Assembly (NCBI RefSeq): GCF_029784135.1
Contig: NC_073746.1
Location: 163,794,296 to 163,858,295, forward strand
Origin: Toxorhynchites rutilus septentrionalis
Lineage: Eukaryota > Arthropoda > Insecta > Diptera > Culicidae
Reading direction: 5' to 3'
DNA: 64,000 bases
Shown: in pieces, positions 12,215-22,008 of the stretch
Position numbering within the stretch: position 1 is the first letter of the stretch
Layout: every line of letters begins with the position of its first letter
Position numbers and translations under genes: made by a program
The notes under the pieces: model-generated
What the model was told of the DNA's origin: nothing
Database searches by the model: none
Seen by the model: only the letters and a program-made list of their open reading frames with translations

Positions 12215-12227
12215 ATTTGGCAAGATT

Positions 12228-12496
12228 TTTTTTTTTTTTATCTTCGCTTATTTTTCGTCGGCCTATTTCCGCCACTTTAGTGCCAATCACCGACATCAGG
12301 GAGGCGACTCCACCTGTTCCTACCTATCAGACTCAACAACTCATGAGCCGGGCCAACTTCTTTTACTTCCGCTCCGAAGGAAGACGTAACCAGAGATTTT
12401 TCGCCTCAGAAAATCCCAACGACGCCAGCTGGGATTGAACCCAGGCAGATCGGATTGTGAGGCTGTTACGCTAACCATACAACCACTGGCGCCGTC
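12228..12496 (-). mobile_element. full-length tRNA-derived SINE with 13-bp TSD
   Basis: On the minus strand the element starts near GACGGCGCCAGTGG, has an A-box-like TGGTTGTATGGTTAGCG and a B-box-like GGGTTCAATCCC, then a 170-bp body and a poly(A) tail. The duplication ATTTGGCAAGATT is perfect at 12215-12227 and 12497-12509. The layout matches tRNA-related SINEs known from Aedes, but I cannot assign the family by eye. Its body differs from the two SINEs at 7506 and 51382, and its 3' end does not carry the covarying hairpin. Confidence 0.9.
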
Positions 12497-12536
12497 ATTT
12501 GGCAAGATTGATGAATTCCTTCTTTTTCCTTCTTTT

Positions 12537-12582
12537 TTTTATTCTTTATTATAGAGACTTTCAGCCGTAGGCTGGTTCATCT
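12537..12582 (-). mobile_element. 46-bp mini-retroposon (hairpin 12554-12583)
   Basis: On the minus strand the insert is the hairpin with inner stem AGCC/GGCT and outer stem GAGAT/GTCTC (one G-U pair), followed by TATAATAAAGAATAAAA. The flanks CTTCTTTTTCCTTCTTTT (12519-12536) and CTTCTTTTTCCTCCTTTT (12583-12600) match at 17 of 18 positions. The flank is pyrimidine-rich, so part of the match could be chance. Confidence 0.6.
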
Positions 12583-13021
12583 CTTCTTTTTCCTCCTTTT
12601 CAACTTTACGGTATTATTTATTCTAACATGTCGAATTGATTTTACACTCATTAGGAAAAAGCATAGTGATGTAGAGTTTCTAGATTTTCTGAGACTTAAT
12701 TTATTTTTCCGGTTTTCAATGCGCATATTTTAGAAATTTGTTGAGAGTCTTCATTATAATTACACCATACATTTCAAAACTTTCAATTTAAAAATAAAAT
12801 TAATTTTTACTATTTTTTTGCACCTAAAATAAAAAATTTTGACTATTTTTTTGCACCTCTACGTGGTTTACCATAGGGTTTACGGTGAAAAAGGTACTAT
12901 AAATTTTTTCTCAATAGCTTCGAGATAAAAAATTTGAAACAAAATACTGGAAGTACATCTTTCTATGAAGTATTGAGAAATATTATCAGAAAAAAAAAAT
13001 CATGGAAATTTCAAGTACACT

Positions 13022-13203
13022 CAGGTTTTTTTTACGCGGGGGATACGTACCTCGTAAGAAAAACCGCGTTGATTGGAAAATCCGCGTAAAAAACCGCATT
13101 AATTGGAAAAACCGCGTTAATTGGAAATTCCGCGTAAACCAAACCTCGTAAAAAAACCGCGCAAAAAAAACCGCGCAAAAAAAACCGCGTAAAAAAACCT
13201 GGG
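13022..13203. repeat. short-period CCGCGTAAA repeat cluster
   Basis: An irregular array of AAAACCGCGTAA and ATTGGAAAAACCGCG units, ten or so CGCG-containing copies in 180 bp, with an opposite TTTTTTACGCGGG at the left edge. The CpG-rich core stands out in very AT-rich DNA. No element class could be assigned. Confidence 0.65.
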
Positions 13204-13472
13204 GGCACTAAAGAAATCTTTTAATATTGAAAAAAAATGGTTGGATTTAGAGATTCAATACTACTCTAATTCGTATTTAAATGTGTATATGTGTTATGTG
13301 TATTATATTTCCAAAATTTGAAAATTGAAATTTGTGATTGTTTTCAAACAAATTCGAAAATGCGCGGTGCGAAAATATCCGATAATTTTTTTTCATATTT
13401 TTTTCTGGTTTTTCATTTTCTAATATTTTTTTTTCTATTTTCCCTAAATTTATAATTGAATTTTATTCATGT

Positions 13473-14175
13473 GTTTGTGAAAAGCCTTATCACCAGAGCT
13501 ATGAAAAAAATGTTCTATAGGGTATCAAATTAGAAAACTAGGTGTTTTTTTTCCGAATATGGTTCACTCTAAAAGCTATAGTGAAAAATGTATTTTGTCT
13601 TTTTTTTCACACCATTCTCAATAGGTTTGGAAATGAAAATTTGAAAAAAATACTCAAAGTGCGTCTACTATGGTGTACCGCGCCAAATTATTTAAAATAA
13701 TTATCGAAAATAAAATATTTAAAATTAAAGTATTTTTTGTGTATTTCGAAATTTGAGATTTTTTTAAATTTTTTGATCCATTAAAACATAATTTTCATTT
13801 GAATGTACGTGTTTTTAATATGTGATTTGTTTTATTTTAATAAGATCGATGATTTTATTGTATGTATTCTGAATCCACGAATTTGCAAGCCTCAACTTAT
13901 CAACAACCAATTTCCAAAAGATATAAAAAAGAATAAAAAAGCAAAATTTCGAAACACCAAAAATAAATTGAGTTTTTGATAGAATTTTATTTGACGTTAT
14001 GTCGTGGTACATAAAAGTGAGAGAACTTTGAGTGTTTTTTAAGCAATTGAGAAAGGTGCGAAAAAAGAACTACGTTTTTACCGTAGCTCTCATAGTGAAC
14101 CATATAGGGATTCGGGAAAATACCTAATTTCAAAATTTGGTACCCTATATGTGGTAAGGCTTGGGGCTCTTTTCA
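13473..14175. mobile_element. AT-rich foldback repeat, ~700 bp
   Basis: The left end (AAGCCTTATCACCAGAG, then CTATAGGGTATCAAATT) is inversely repeated at the right end (AATTTGGTACCCTATAT, then GGTAAGGCTT). Further inside, CCGAATATGGTTCACT at the left pairs with AGTGAACCATATAGGGATTCGG at the right. The arms are about 200 bp and diverged. Related motifs occur at 12850-12990 and 14895-14920. No coding capacity. Confidence 0.55.
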
Positions 14176-14920
14176 TGAATACACTAATACAAATCATAGA
14201 TTGAAGGAAAATGATAAAAAAAAAACAAAATTTGGAAATATTTTTCTTTTGTACCGCACAACACTGTGAAAATTCTTCAAAAAATCACACATATCGAGAA
14301 AAGGCGTAGGAACACATTGGAATACGAATTAGATTGGTACTGTATCTATAAATACACAAAAAAATCAACTATTCAAGATTTTTTGAGTAATTCAATTTTT
14401 TGATGAAAAATATTTTTGATTATATTTTACGATATACCATACTAAGGTTTACTCGAAGCATTCTCAAAATGATCCTTAACCTCCCCCCCTTGTCAAGAAC
14501 ATCTGAAATCCACGATCTGGCTGGAATCGATACACTGGAAGACTGGTTTGCTATCAAACTTAATAAATTTCGAGAGAGCTGCTTACACTCGGAGCAGCGT
14601 GTGATAAATAACCTGTATAGGTGAATTAGACTTAAGTAGTACATATATGGAATTTTAGATTAGGTAGGTTTTCAAATTTGTAAATATTAAAAAAAAAATA
14701 ACTATGTTACTAGTGTTTTGTAGAACATGTCTTGAGCAAAAAATTAAATATTCTCAATATGTAAATGCGAATATAAAAAAGATGAAAAGTAGAACTACTG
14801 TATCACTTGTCATGTAAAAAAATAGATTAGTCTAAGTAAATTAAAAATAAAAATGTATTTATGCAAAAAAAATGGTTCAAAAAAATATTCAAAATTTCTT
14901 ATTTGGTACCCTATACCAGT

Positions 14921-14998
14921 AGTGGCCACCGGCCTCCAACGTTGTTCATGCGGTCCGCAGCCTGAATAAAAAAAATCATATGGGCGAAAATAACAATA
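14921..14998 (+). mobile_element. putative hAT 5' end
   Basis: CAGTAGTGGCCACCGGCC followed by TTCATGCGGTCCGCAG resembles the ends of hAT elements of the GTF2IRD2/ZBED-like group. It sits upstream of the hAT transposase fossil that starts near 17361, with an inserted element (14999-16905) between. This could be the 5' terminus of that element. The assignment rests on resemblance only. Confidence 0.4.
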
Positions 14999-16905
14999 CA
15001 GGGCGGACTCGATTGTATACAGTCTCGGATTTCTTTTCACTGTATATAATCGAATCCTGTATATAATCGAGTCAAAACAATTTTTTTTATTCGTTTTTGA
15101 CGTAGAACTCAAATCAGAAAACAGATCACGTTTTTGTGAAATAAAGTTAGCGTTAATAACTATTTTCACAGCGAACAAATTCTGATTCTTTGCACACCAA
15201 CGGAATCGGAAAAGATTCGTTTGATATACTATACAGTGCAATCCACCAATGCCTAAACAGTTTAAATTAATGAAAACTGGAAGCATTCTCACTTTCCCAT
15301 ACATTCGTTCTGTCGATTTGTGTGCATTCCCGAACAGAGCTGTCAATAACGAGCAACTGATACATTCGTTTTTTTTGCCCGTTTTCAACATATTTGGTTC
15401 AAATAAGCCATCCGCGATTTGAAGCCACAGCACTTCTCGTTTGGTGGTCATCGAAGCAACATGATAGCCGCAGAGCGTCGAGCGGGAGAGGAATGTTTTC
15501 TTGTCGGGTGAAGGAGGAGTATGGAATAGAGTTTCCTTCCACAAGGGTCCTTCTCAGGGCTTAAGGCGGATACCAAAAATAGAATAGAATGAAAACACAG
15601 ATGCGAGTGAGCTAGCATAACCCAACGATATATATCATTCATGCCTAATGCTGATTTCACAGACATACACAAAGCTCGATACAAGGATAGGAAGCCCTCT
15701 GTGTCGAGGAGTGCTACGACAAAGAAGAGCAGCATACGAGAATTTTTTTGTGCTAGTGCGGATATGGAAGAGTATCCAGAATTTTGGAATATATTCATTC
15801 AATATATTCATGAAAGTATGCTTCAGTTCCAGCAGGGTAACCTAACTGTTGCATGTTGTGGGGTTCGATAACCTCTCAAGCGGAATATAGGAGCAAAAGG
15901 GTTCATAGTTTGTGATCGATATCTGAGTGAGAAGGAGTCTGATGCGAGTTGAACCAAGTAAATGAGAAGTGCTGATAGCTTTCGACTCTACTCGAATCTT
16001 TCGAGTCTACTGAAGTAATAAAAACATTATATAGATATTACAAAATTTTCTATGCATTCTAAAATAATATCCGAAGTGATAAACAAGTGGATTGAATAAT
16101 ATAATTCCGTACCTCTACGTCATAAATTGCGGTCGTGTCTTTGATACAACCCGTTGCAATTTTTTATGCATATATGTTTCGTTTTTTGAATATAAAAAAA
16201 TTATTTAACTTCTGATTCATCCCCTTAAAGTCAGAAAACATGAAATAAATAAATTTATCCAGAATTTCTCAAAAGGTGATTTGATGAAAAAAAAATCCTT
16301 CTTCGAATATGTTCGAATTTCAACAATGACAGAGTTAAAGAACTGTTTTTTGTTTAGGACTTTGTTGCCTCAAACTGGCTCTAGATTAAAAAGTACGCTA
16401 CGGAAGACGATTCTGTTGATCCCATTTGAAAGATGAAAAAAATTAGTACAGCATATACTAGTGGAACATCTAAATTAGTGGATTTAAATAACATTTCGGA
16501 AGTGAAAACTTAAAAGTTAGTAATGTTTAATGTGTTATTATTAAATTTATCCTGAAAATTAATTTAAACTCGATAGTTTCTATCAATTGAATTGAAGCTT
16601 CCTAACCACTCTACAATTTGTTTTTTGACACCCAACTTCTTTATTGCTTAATTTCGCTGCAATACCGATATAAGTAATTCCTAGTGAAAAGTCAAGCAAA
16701 ATTTTCAAAAATCATTATTTTTACCCCTTTGTACATATAATAACCACTTAAATTTCACTTTAACGTTGAAAAGATACATTTTTTCTTGGAATAAGTCATA
16801 TTTGAAATGTAATATTCAAATAATGTTGTGATTTTTTTTTCAAACTGTATAAAATCGAGTCCAAAATTGTATATAATCGAATCATACATAATCGAGACCG
16901 ACCTG
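14999..16905. mobile_element. TA-flanked element with CAGG termini
   Basis: The left end CAGGGCGGACTCGATTGTAT and right end AATCGAGACCGACCTG are inverted, and TA flanks both (14997-14998 and 16906-16907). ATATAATCGA-type repeats follow at both ends. CAGG termini plus a TA target fit pogo/Tigger-like elements (inference). A GACGTAG-type repeat occupies 15098-16165 inside it. A second left end of the same type is at 60747. No transposase is recognisable. Confidence 0.65.
15097..16165 (+). repeat. GACGTAG-palindrome repeat, long copy
   Basis: The left end TTTTTGACGTAGAACT has lost about 20 bp including half of the palindrome, then continues with the family block (CAGAAAACAGATCACG, TCACTTTCCCATACATTCG, CCGAACAGAGCTGTCAATAA). 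The interior (15380-15800) is inversely homologous to 28858-29480. The right end is CTCTACGTC, GCGGTCGTGTC and GATACAACCC. The interior holds antiparallel ORFs (14810-15544 and 15448-15798, minus) with no known domain. Confidence 0.65.
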
Positions 16906-17360
16906 TATAGTTGAAAATTCTTCCATACAATTGAAAAAAAAATTGTGAGTGATTCTCATTAACCGTGTGTATCCAAGCTGATCATTTTCTGTTTTATTTT
17001 TCGTTTTTTCCGTGATAATTTAACCTTCTGGCAATAGTTCTTCTAAGTACTCAATAAACTTTTTGAAGTTTTTGGTAATGTTCTGTTCATACTCGCATAA
17101 ATTCGCGTGACGGCAGTAACTGCTGAAAACGTTTTCAAGTGCCTTAGAAAAAGGAAAAGAAAAGAATGTACGTGAGCGTGAGTATATAAGGGAGAGAAAG
17201 TTTTTGAGAAATTCATTCGATCATAAATCAGAAAATAGTTTGTTTGATTCGTAATGAAGCTGCTGCTGTTATGAAGGTTCAATCTGAACCGAAAATATGA
17301 GTCGAAACCTGCGTTAAAAAATGGACAATTTTGTTGACACATCGTATACTAGAAATTTGA

Positions 17361-17739
17361 TGAGTTAGGAGCCAAAATTATTTGTTGAAAGTTTGAAAGA
17401 AGGAGCTGCCGACTATGTATTTCATTTAGTGGTGATGGATGAGCGTAAAGTGCATTTCTAATACAGCCCAATTAGCTATATTTGTTCGGGATATATTCAT
17501 GGATATCGAAGTTACCGAGAAGTTGGCTTGCCTTTTTCCTATGAATGTAGGATGTCTTGAAGAATATCGTCCAAATCATCAATCAACTCGCAAGCATTGG
17601 ATCACCGCAAGGTTAAATCCTTCTTGAAGCATGGTATAACAAAATTTCTTTTTTTAGCGAGGTACGATGGTTTATTAGAGAAAAAGTGGTGCAATGAGCT
17701 TTTGACCTTCGCAAAGAAATTGCAGAATTCATGAAAAAA
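17361..17739 (+). pseudogene. hAT transposase fossil, part 1
   Basis: Frames in this stretch give NTAQLAIFVRDIFMDIEVTE (around 17460-17520), a hallmark of hAT transposases of the GTF2IRD2/ZBED-like group. Near 17656-17738 they give SEVRWFIREKVVQ, then AFDLRKEIAEFMKK, the segment with the conserved RW pair. Several stops and shifts interrupt the frame. The gene is cut at TA 17740-17741 by the intact DD37E element. Parts 2 and 3 lie at 19042-19102 and 21294-21830, in the same order and orientation as in one protein. Confidence 0.75.
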
Positions 17740-17741
17740 TA

Positions 17742-19039
17742 AAGGGTGTGTCACATCAAATTGCATCACGGAAAAAACGCTGTAAAAATTTAATTTTTAG
17801 GAATTATATCTCCAGCTTTCGCTTATAATCAGATAAGAGTGTATAGATCACGTTGGCCATGCTTCACTGTAATTTTTTCGTAAATTTGGAAAAATGTCGT
17901 CGAACGAAAAAGAGCGTCGTGAATTAATCCTGTGCACTCATTTCGAGAATCCGGAGTTGTCACATCGGGACATCGGTAAGATGCTGGGAATTGTCCAATC
18001 CACGGTCAGCAGAGTACTAAAACGATACTTCGAGAACCTAACCATCGACCGGAAGGTGAAGAACGGCAAAAATGGATGCTCCGTCAGTGAAAAAGATCAC
18101 AAGCGCGTAGTTAAGCACTTTAGACGTGATCCGAGAAGTTCAGTCCGGGATGTCGCCAATAAGCTGAATTTGTCAAGTTCATTCGTCCAGCGGACCAAGC
18201 AGCGGGAGGGCCTGCGTACATACAAGGTTCAGAAGGGTCCTAACCGCGACGAAAGGCAAAACATGGTGGGGAAGACGCGAGCCCGGAAGCTGTACACCGA
18301 AATGCTGACGAAGCCGCATTGCCTGGTAATGGACGACGAAACCTACGTCAAAGCGGACTTTCGTCAGCTGCCGGGCCTGTTGTTCTTCTCCGCAGAGGAC
18401 AAATTCAGCGTTCCGGAGGAGATTCGCCAGCAGAAACTATCCAAGTTTGCCAAAAAGTACATGGTGTGGCAAGCGATCTGCTCTTGCGGAAAGCGGAGCG
18501 CCCCCTTCGTGATGACCGGCACGGTAAACGGGCAGGTTTACCTTAAGGAGTGCCTACAGAAGCGCTTACTACCACTATTGAAGCAGCACGAGGGCCCGAC
18601 CATCTTCTGGCCGGATCTTGCTTCGTGCCACTATTCAAAGGACGTGTTGGAGTGGTACGAAGCCAACGGGGTCACCTTCGTGCCAAAGGAAATGAACCCG
18701 CCCAACGCGCCGGAGCTTCGCCCAATAGAGAAATATTGGGCGATTATGAAGCAGGCCCTCCGGAAGAACCCAAAAGTTGTCAAATCGGAGGCGGACTTCA
18801 AAAGAAAATGGATTTCTGTTCAAAAAAAACTACAACCTGACGTTGTACAGAACCTTATGGACGGGGTAAAGAGGAAGGTGCGAGCATACGGGCTTGGGCT
18901 CGAAGTATGAATAAAAAGAAAATGCCAAAAGTTGTTTAATAGTTTTTATTTTACTGTCTAAAATTTTCAATAGGATCGGTCTACTGGGCGAATTTCTACA
19001 GCGTTTTTTCCGTGATGCAATTTGATGTGACACACCCTT
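17742..19039 (+). mobile_element. DD37E Tc1/mariner element, copy A (apparently intact)
   Basis: A 1298-bp element with about 45-bp terminal inverted repeats starting AAGGGTGTGTCACATCAAAT. The two ends differ at one position. TA is duplicated at 17740-17741 and 19040-19041. It carries one full-length open frame (17894-18910), and the stop codon overlaps an AATAAA polyadenylation signal at 18910-18915. Copies B, C and D in this window are close relatives. It is inserted into the hAT fossil. Confidence 0.95.
17894..18910 (+). CDS. DD37E transposase, 338 aa, full length
   Basis: A transposase of the IS630-Tc1-mariner superfamily that would cut and paste the surrounding element at TA sites. The N-terminal half has two helix-turn-helix regions (about residues 20-45, SHRDIGKMLGIVQSTVSRVL; and 75-105, SSVRDVANKLNLSSSFVQR) for binding the terminal repeats. 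The catalytic triad is visible: D148 in VMDDETY, D241 in FWPDLASCHY and E279 in LRPIEKYW. There are 37 residues between D241 and E279, the spacing that defines the mosquito ITmD37E group. I chose the ATG at 17894 because it lies just after the terminal region and agrees with copies B and C. No stops, frameshifts or missing catalytic residues are seen. Whether it is active depends on unseen substitutions. Confidence 0.95.
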   Translation: MSSNEKERRELILCTHFENPELSHRDIGKMLGIVQSTVSRVLKRYFENLTIDRKVKNGKNGCSVSEKDHKRVVKHFRRDPRSSVRDVANKLNLSSSFVQRTKQREGLRTYKVQKGPNRDERQNMVGKTRARKLYTEMLTKPHCLVMDDETYVKADFRQLPGLLFFSAEDKFSVPEEIRQQKLSKFAKKYMVWQAICSCGKRSAPFVMTGTVNGQVYLKECLQKRLLPLLKQHEGPTIFWPDLASCHYSKDVLEWYEANGVTFVPKEMNPPNAPELRPIEKYWAIMKQALRKNPKVVKSEADFKRKWISVQKKLQPDVVQNLMDGVKRKVRAYGLGLEV

Positions 19040-19041
19040 TA

Positions 19042-19102
19042 GAGAAAACCGGCTGGTAATTTCAAAACAAGGAGTGGATGGTATATTTAGCTTTCCTGGA
19101 GG
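19042..19102 (+). pseudogene. hAT transposase fossil, part 2
   Basis: The short stretch between the DD37E element and the hAT-type non-autonomous element translates as EKTGW, one stop, then FQNKEWMVYLAFLE. This fits the KEW-x-x-LAFL region of GTF2IRD2-like hAT transposases. It directly continues part 1 (ending at 17739), which shows that copy A landed inside the old gene. The last eight bases, CCTGGAGG, are the left target duplication of the next element. Confidence 0.7.
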
Positions 19103-19725
19103 CAGGGCCCGAAATCTTCGATGGTGAAAAATGAAGACCAACTCGACTCTCAGTAGCTTCGCTTCGACTAGAACTGCTTCGGCAGTCGCCCACAACAAAA
19201 AGTGACTTGACTAGAAAATGAATTGACTAGCGTTGACTAGCGAGGATGACTGGTGAACTAGTCCAGTCAGTGGTTATTTTAACTGACTCGACTAATGAAT
19301 ACAAATCTGCCTCTTCATTCAACTGACTTCAATCCACACTTCATTCCACCCTGACACTAATTTTATACCCGCGTACGCAATCTTATTTTTACGTCCATAT
19401 AAAGAGGAACGAAAACATGATATCTGATGCAAAAAAGAAGTTACCCCATCAATGGACGGTTTATTATCTACCCATCATGAACTTAAACCAACGAATTTAG
19501 ACATTTATCAAGTATGCTATAAAGGTCCTCGCGTTAGTATTAGTTAATAGCGTGCAAAATAGCGCACACACACTGCACGTTATTTTATACGTGTGAGTAA
19601 TTTTCGTGTACGAAACAAAAGAATCTAGCTTACCTGTAGCGTATGTCAAACAACATTGAACTCAAACATCGATGCATGCACACGTACATGGGAGAGTAAA
19701 ACAGAGGAACGAATTCGTTTTGGGG

Positions 19726-19780
19726 TTAAGAGACGAATGAACTCTCTGAGTTTAAAGTCTCTTTAATTCAATACCGTTAC
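19726..19780 (+). mobile_element. 55-bp mini-retroposon (hairpin 19730-19761)
   Basis: CGTTTTGGGG is duplicated exactly at 19716-19725 and 19781-19790. The related repeat copy at about 4137-4155 has one CGTTTTGGGG and no insert, so the insertion is proved by an empty site. The insert is a few bases, the GAGAC...GTCTC hairpin with inner stem AACT/AGTT, and a short AT-rich tail. It has no room for a promoter or coding sequence. Confidence 0.85.
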
Positions 19781-20002
19781 CGTTTTGGGGGAAGTCACTT
19801 CAAAATGCAATGAGGACAATTTGACTGGGAAGAATGAAATGATATAGTCGAGTCGGTAGAGGGAGATAGCGAATAAACGCCTGACTAACTGTTTAGTCGT
19901 TTTGGCGGAGAAACCGCGTGAAGAAGCCAAAAATCATTACTTACTGAATACGGATATAGTCAGTCAGATAGTCAGCTGACTATCCTCAGTTGACTATGAC
20001 TA

Positions 20003-21279
20003 ACGGGTGTTAAATAAAAAATGAGAAATTTTTCAATGACATATAAAAAATTTTTTTTTCATCGATTTTAGTATTTTTTATTAATAACATAATGTATTTT
20101 CGTCAAAAAAATGTCAGTGAATGTTTCAGTAAGGGCCGTGGTCAGCTGTTCGACGCAACTTTGTCGCGATGCTCTCACAAGAACGTTGTACGGCACTTAC
20201 GTCCATTTTCCGGATACAATTCCGGATTCTTGTAGTCAGTTGCTTCGTGTCCTTGGCCCCCAATTGTTTTTATACACTAGGGCACTGAGTGAGCCAAAGA
20301 CATCCTCTATTGGGCGGCACTGGGGCAAGTTTGTTGGGTTACGATCTTTCGGCACGAACGGTATCTTTTTCTCCTCAAGATACGCCAGCGTCTTCTTGGC
20401 GTAATGGGAAGTCGCCTTGTCCGGCCAGAAGACGTACTTCCCATCCGCGTGATGCTCGTTCAGGAACGGCAGCAGGATTTTATCGAGGCACTCTTCTCGA
20501 TAGATTTGTTGGTTGATTGCCAGACCGCTCGGCTTAAACCAAGGCTTTGAAATGCCCCGGTCGGAAATGGCGATGTACAACATAACCTTTTTTTTCAAAC
20601 TTGTGCTTGAACTTGTATTTCACTTCAGGCGGTGTGGATGACTTGTCGCTGGAGTATTAATTATCATATGCGTTTTGGACAGCGGAAAATAGCTTTCGTC
20701 GTCCAGAACGAAAGACGTCCCGCGGTATTTTTTGGTCATCCACCGACACTGTGATTCAACCGTCTCAATCTGCTCCTCCGTGTACTCCGGCGACCTCGTC
20801 TTCTTCCTGCAAACGATTCCTTCCATCTTGAGGGTCCGATGGATCAATACGTGGGAGCAGCCATATTTCCGACCGGCGTCACGCAGGCTGGTTGCGTCCT
20901 TGTTGTCAAACAGCTTCTTTATCGATGTCTTCCTCTGCTTCGTCATTATCGTCACCGGACGACCACTTCCGACCTTCTGCTCTTCGTTCAGGGAACCCAG
21001 GATACGATATACCGTACTGACAGGTACATTTTCTTCCTTAAAATGTGCCACCGTGAACTTTTTTCCTTGCTGGAAATGCGTTTCGTAGAACCGTACAATG
21101 CGTTCGCGGAGCACGTGCTGTTTCGACGCCATCTTTGCTTTGACTAAATTCAAACTAGCAAAACCACACACACCTACTGTTTCTAGGGAGCCACCTACTT
21201 GGAGAAAGAAAATTTTACGCTCATTATTTGAGTTACTGAAAGGTATTGAAAAAATTCTCATTTTTTATTTAACACCCGT
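20003..21279 (-). mobile_element. DD37E element, second lineage
   Basis: A 1277-bp element with about 35-bp terminal repeats starting ACGGGTGTTAAATAAAAAAT, one mismatch between the ends, and TA at 20001-20002 and 21280-21281. It encodes a DD37E-type transposase on the minus strand, but the sequence differs strongly from copies A-D, so it is a separate lineage. It sits within 15 bp of the right end of the hAT-type element. Confidence 0.9.
20126..21132 (-). pseudogene. DD37E transposase, frameshifted
   Basis: The minus-strand frame opens at ATG 21132 (MASKQHVLRERIVRFYETHF), with helix-turn-helix regions over the first 130 residues (SLRDAGRKYGCSHVLIHRTL). The first catalytic aspartate is in FVLDDESYF. 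The frame breaks around 20640-20600 (after SKTH) and resumes at about 20598 with VMLYIAISDRG. The second aspartate is in FWPDKATSHYAKK and the glutamate in CRPIED, again 37 residues apart. A one-base gain in a G run near 20265 shifts the last 45 codons. It therefore needs at least two frame corrections and cannot make a working enzyme. The upstream methionine at 21261 lies in the terminal repeat and is unlikely to be the start. Confidence 0.85.
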
Positions 21280-21293
21280 TATGCAGAGCCCTG

Positions 21294-21830
21294 CCTAGAG
21301 GATGTAACAAGACAAACGAAAGATTTGAACTTGGGCCTGCAAGGTATAGGTACATTGGATCATAACATGATCAACCAGATCAAAACACTTGAAAAGTTCA
21401 AAGAACAAATGGGAAATCTTAGTTTTACCCATCTTCGGACATTGAGAATTTCTCAAGTGATGACAACTAGAAGAAATGTTGACGCACTCAAGTCGAAAAA
21501 TGCAGATTTTTCTCGCAGATTTTGGTACTTTAAATCACATGAAAAAATTCTCCAATTCTCTCTACTCCATTCAGTTTCGATGATGAACTTGCCGCTGAAG
21601 ATATGCAGATGGAATATATTGAAACACAGTGTGATTCAGAGCAGCGTGACAAATTTGACAATCACGATCTCTTGGATTTCTACTCCAGAATTGTTCCAGA
21701 AGCGCGATGTCTAATAGAACATGTTAATTTTATTGCTTCATTGTTTGAACCCACATATATTTGTGAGAAATTGCTTCCGTTATGATTGAAGTGCTCCCTT
21801 CGCATCGCTATGTCTCAAGCTGATTCAGAC
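21294..21830 (+). pseudogene. hAT transposase fossil, part 3 (C-terminal)
   Basis: Translation shows LEDVTRQTKDLNLGLQG, then RRFWYFKSHEK. After a frame change come DMQMEYIETQCDSEQRDKF and LLDFYSRIVPEARCLIEHVN. This is the typical order in GTF2IRD2/ZBED-like hAT transposases, ending in the dimerisation region (FIASLFEPTYICEKLL). It completes the gene started at 17361. A TGA stop and a TAG truncate it near 21783-21861. Only the split position of the reading frame is decayed; the motifs remain easy to read. Confidence 0.8.
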
Positions 21831-22008
21831 AAAATGGCTCAAGAAAAGTCGCCCGAGTGAAATCGAAACGGCGTTAGACTATGTTTATATTTAAGGATTA
21901 AGGACAGATACACGGGCCAAAGGTTGTGCAGTCCACTGATGATTCAACAAGAGCCAAAGATTGTACCGCTCATGACAACTCTACACGAACTGATGATTGC
22001 ACCGGCTA

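Larger units (their letters stand above)
19103..21293. mobile_element. hAT-type non-autonomous element with 8-bp TSD (copy 2)
   Basis: The left end is CAGGGCCCGAAATCTTCG and the right end GCAGAGCCCTG. The flanks CCTGGAGG (19095-19102) and CCTAGAGG (21294-21301) form an 8-bp duplication with one mismatch, as expected of hAT. Without its nested insertions it is about 860 bp. It holds a 55-bp mini-retroposon (19726-19780) and a DD37E element (20003-21279). Its body is the reverse complement of copy 1 at 3647-5325. It encodes no transposase. Confidence 0.8.

Noticed and set aside
14810..15798. 244- and 116-codon minus-strand ORFs as genes
   Set aside because: They run across a dispersed repeat interior and its ends; the homologous copy at 28.9-29.5 kb has different frames.
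18319..18840. alternative-frame ORFs inside DD37E copies (also 22586, 22810, 38019, 38250, 58010)
   Set aside because: They are out-of-frame shadows that recur only because the copies are nearly identical; the catalytic frame is the other one.
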